Assembly (NCBI GenBank): GCA_014860725.1
Contig: JACZJD010000157.1
Location: 1 to 7,918 of the forward strand
Source of the DNA: Aquamicrobium sp.
GTDB taxonomy: Bacteria > Pseudomonadota > Alphaproteobacteria > Rhizobiales > Rhizobiaceae
Reading direction: 5' to 3'
Length of the DNA: 7,918 nucleotides
Part shown: positions 7,491-7,918 of the stretch, piece by piece
How the letters are laid out: each line of letters begins with the position of its first letter
Numbering within the stretch: position 1 is the stretch's first letter
The notes under the pieces: model-generated
What the model saw: only the letters and a program-made list of their open reading frames with translations
Told to the model about the DNA's origin: nothing
Database searches by the model: none
Program-made: the position numbers and the translations under genes

Positions 7491-7494
7491 TTCC
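7481..7494. repeat. Inverted repeat GGAAT-N4-ATTCC over the btuB -35 element
   Basis: On the + strand this reads GGAATGTCAATTCC: perfect 5-bp arms around 4 nt, containing the whole TTGACA hexamer on the opposite strand. A protein binding here would cover the -35. It could be an operator for a regulator acting in addition to the riboswitch, or simply chance. I do not recognise it as a known operator. Confidence 0.4.
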
Positions 7495-7512
7495 GCCAAC
7501 CCGGGGATCCGG

Positions 7513-7550
7513 CCGGGCTGCGGCGTGCCGGCATGTCGCCCACAGCCCGG
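7513..7550. repeat. 8-bp perfect inverted repeat in the btuB-cobD divergent region
   Basis: CCGGGCTG (7513-7520) and CAGCCCGG (7543-7550) are exact reverse complements 22 nt apart. The spacer contains the 8-bp palindrome TGCCGGCA (7527-7534). It lies upstream of the btuB -35 on one strand and about 140 bp upstream of cobD on the other. It could be an operator or leader structure, but in DNA this GC-rich an 8-bp repeat can be accidental. Confidence 0.35.
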
Positions 7551-7692
7551 TCTTTCCCGAGCCGCGCAATTCGTCCGCCGGCGACGACGGGAAGGGTGCA
7601 ATTTGCGCGCGGGGCGCGGTAATCCTGCGACTCCGTCGCGCGGGCTCGCGCCGCCGCGGCCTGTCGATTCGCCGGGGAGTTGCTGTCCGCCC
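7551..7692 (+). other. Upstream region of cobD, no riboswitch seen
   Basis: Non-coding stretch leading to cobD. I find no B12 box or other riboswitch element on the + strand and no convincing promoter. TAATCC at 7620-7625 resembles a -10 but lacks a good -35. A purine-rich GGGGAG (7674-7679) lies 13 nt before the cobD ATG, somewhat far for an ideal ribosome-binding site. Confidence 0.4.
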
Positions 7693-7918
7693 ATGTCCGT
7701 CCTGCTCGCATTCCTGGCGCTGCTGGCCGAAGCCGCGGTCGGTTATCCCGACCGTCTGTTCCGGGCCGTCGGCCATCCGGTGACGTGGATCGGGCGGCTG
7801 ATCGCGGCTCTCGACCGCGCGCTGAACGATCCCGCGCAGTCGCCCGCGCGGCGCAAGGCCGGCGGCGTGGTCGCGCTCGCCGTCATCGTCGCCGCGAGCG
7901 GGGTGCCGGCCTGGGCGG
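7693..7918 (+). CDS. cobD: CobD/CbiB adenosylcobinamide-phosphate synthase, N-terminal part, truncated by window end
   Basis: The first 75 codons of an open frame that runs off the window. The product starts MSVLLAFLALLAEAAVGYPD and continues RLFRAVGHPVTWIGRLIAAL. The hydrophobic first helix, G-YPD and the GHPV-W-IGRLI motif are the recognisable opening of the CobD/CbiB family, integral inner-membrane proteins of about 310-330 residues. They attach aminopropanol or its phosphate to adenosylcobyric acid, forming adenosylcobinamide (phosphate) late in B12 synthesis. A second hydrophobic stretch (GGVVALAVIVAASGVPAWA) begins at the window edge. The start is chosen because no upstream in-frame start fits and the N-terminus aligns with the family. 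It is divergent from the btuB operon, so the - strand riboswitch should not directly control it. The host is likely to have at least the end of the B12 pathway. Confidence 0.93.
   Translation, partial: MSVLLAFLALLAEAAVGYPDRLFRAVGHPVTWIGRLIAALDRALNDPAQSPARRKAGGVVALAVIVAASGVPAWA

Noticed and set aside
7430..7783. Short + strand open frames between the riboswitch and cobD
   Set aside because: Low-complexity Arg/Pro/Ser-rich translations that cross control elements or overlap cobD in another frame, with no family resemblance.
1..7918. CRISPR arrays, insertion sequences, tRNA or rRNA genes, integrase or phage genes
   Set aside because: Looked for on both strands by eye; no direct-repeat array, transposase, terminal repeats or RNA gene signature was found.

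Overview
The window is very GC-rich, densely coded DNA from a chromosome-like corobalamin (vitamin B12) and metal-tetrapyrrole locus. Base composition, codon use, the form of the B12 riboswitch and the substrate-binding-protein subfamily suggest an alphaproteobacterium, probably of the Rhizobiales (Hyphomicrobiales) type. That placement is inference, because there is no rRNA or other marker gene here.

Layout. (1) On the + strand, 1-4310, lies a three-gene module. It starts with a large CobN/Mg-chelatase H-type protein whose 5' end is cut off by the window and which carries a C-terminal membrane anchor. Next comes a MotA/TolQ/ExbB-type proton-channel subunit, then a small one-helix membrane protein of the DUF2149 type that looks like ExbD. 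The last two genes overlap by one base. (2) On the - strand, 7094-4345, lies a two-gene uptake operon. It encodes a BtuB-like TonB-dependent outer-membrane receptor and then a BtuF/FecB-like periplasmic binding protein, also overlapping by one base. This operon converges on the first module with 34 bp between stop codons. (3) From 7095 to 7692 is a non-coding control region. It holds a clear cobalamin riboswitch on the - strand, a TTGACA promoter placed so that transcription would start at the riboswitch P1 stem, a long leader, and next to the btuB ribosome-binding site a set of mutually exclusive hairpins that looks like a translational switch. (4) From 7693, on the + strand, is the beginning of cobD/cbiB, a cobinamide-phosphate synthase gene.

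How the parts fit together. The riboswitch would lower expression of the receptor and binding protein when cobalamin is plentiful. The receptor would take a corrinoid across the outer membrane and the binding protein would hold it in the periplasm. No BtuC or BtuD ABC permease/ATPase is in the window. The membrane-anchored CobN-like protein with ExbB/ExbD-like partners is the most intriguing part. The gene set resembles the hmuS-hmuU-hmuV part of Bacteroidota hmu loci, where the CobN-like HmuS has been linked to removing metal from haem, more than it resembles a plain cobaltochelatase operon with cobS and cobT. A proton-motive-force-coupled chelatase or dechelatase working with a corrinoid uptake system is a testable hypothesis, not something the sequence proves.
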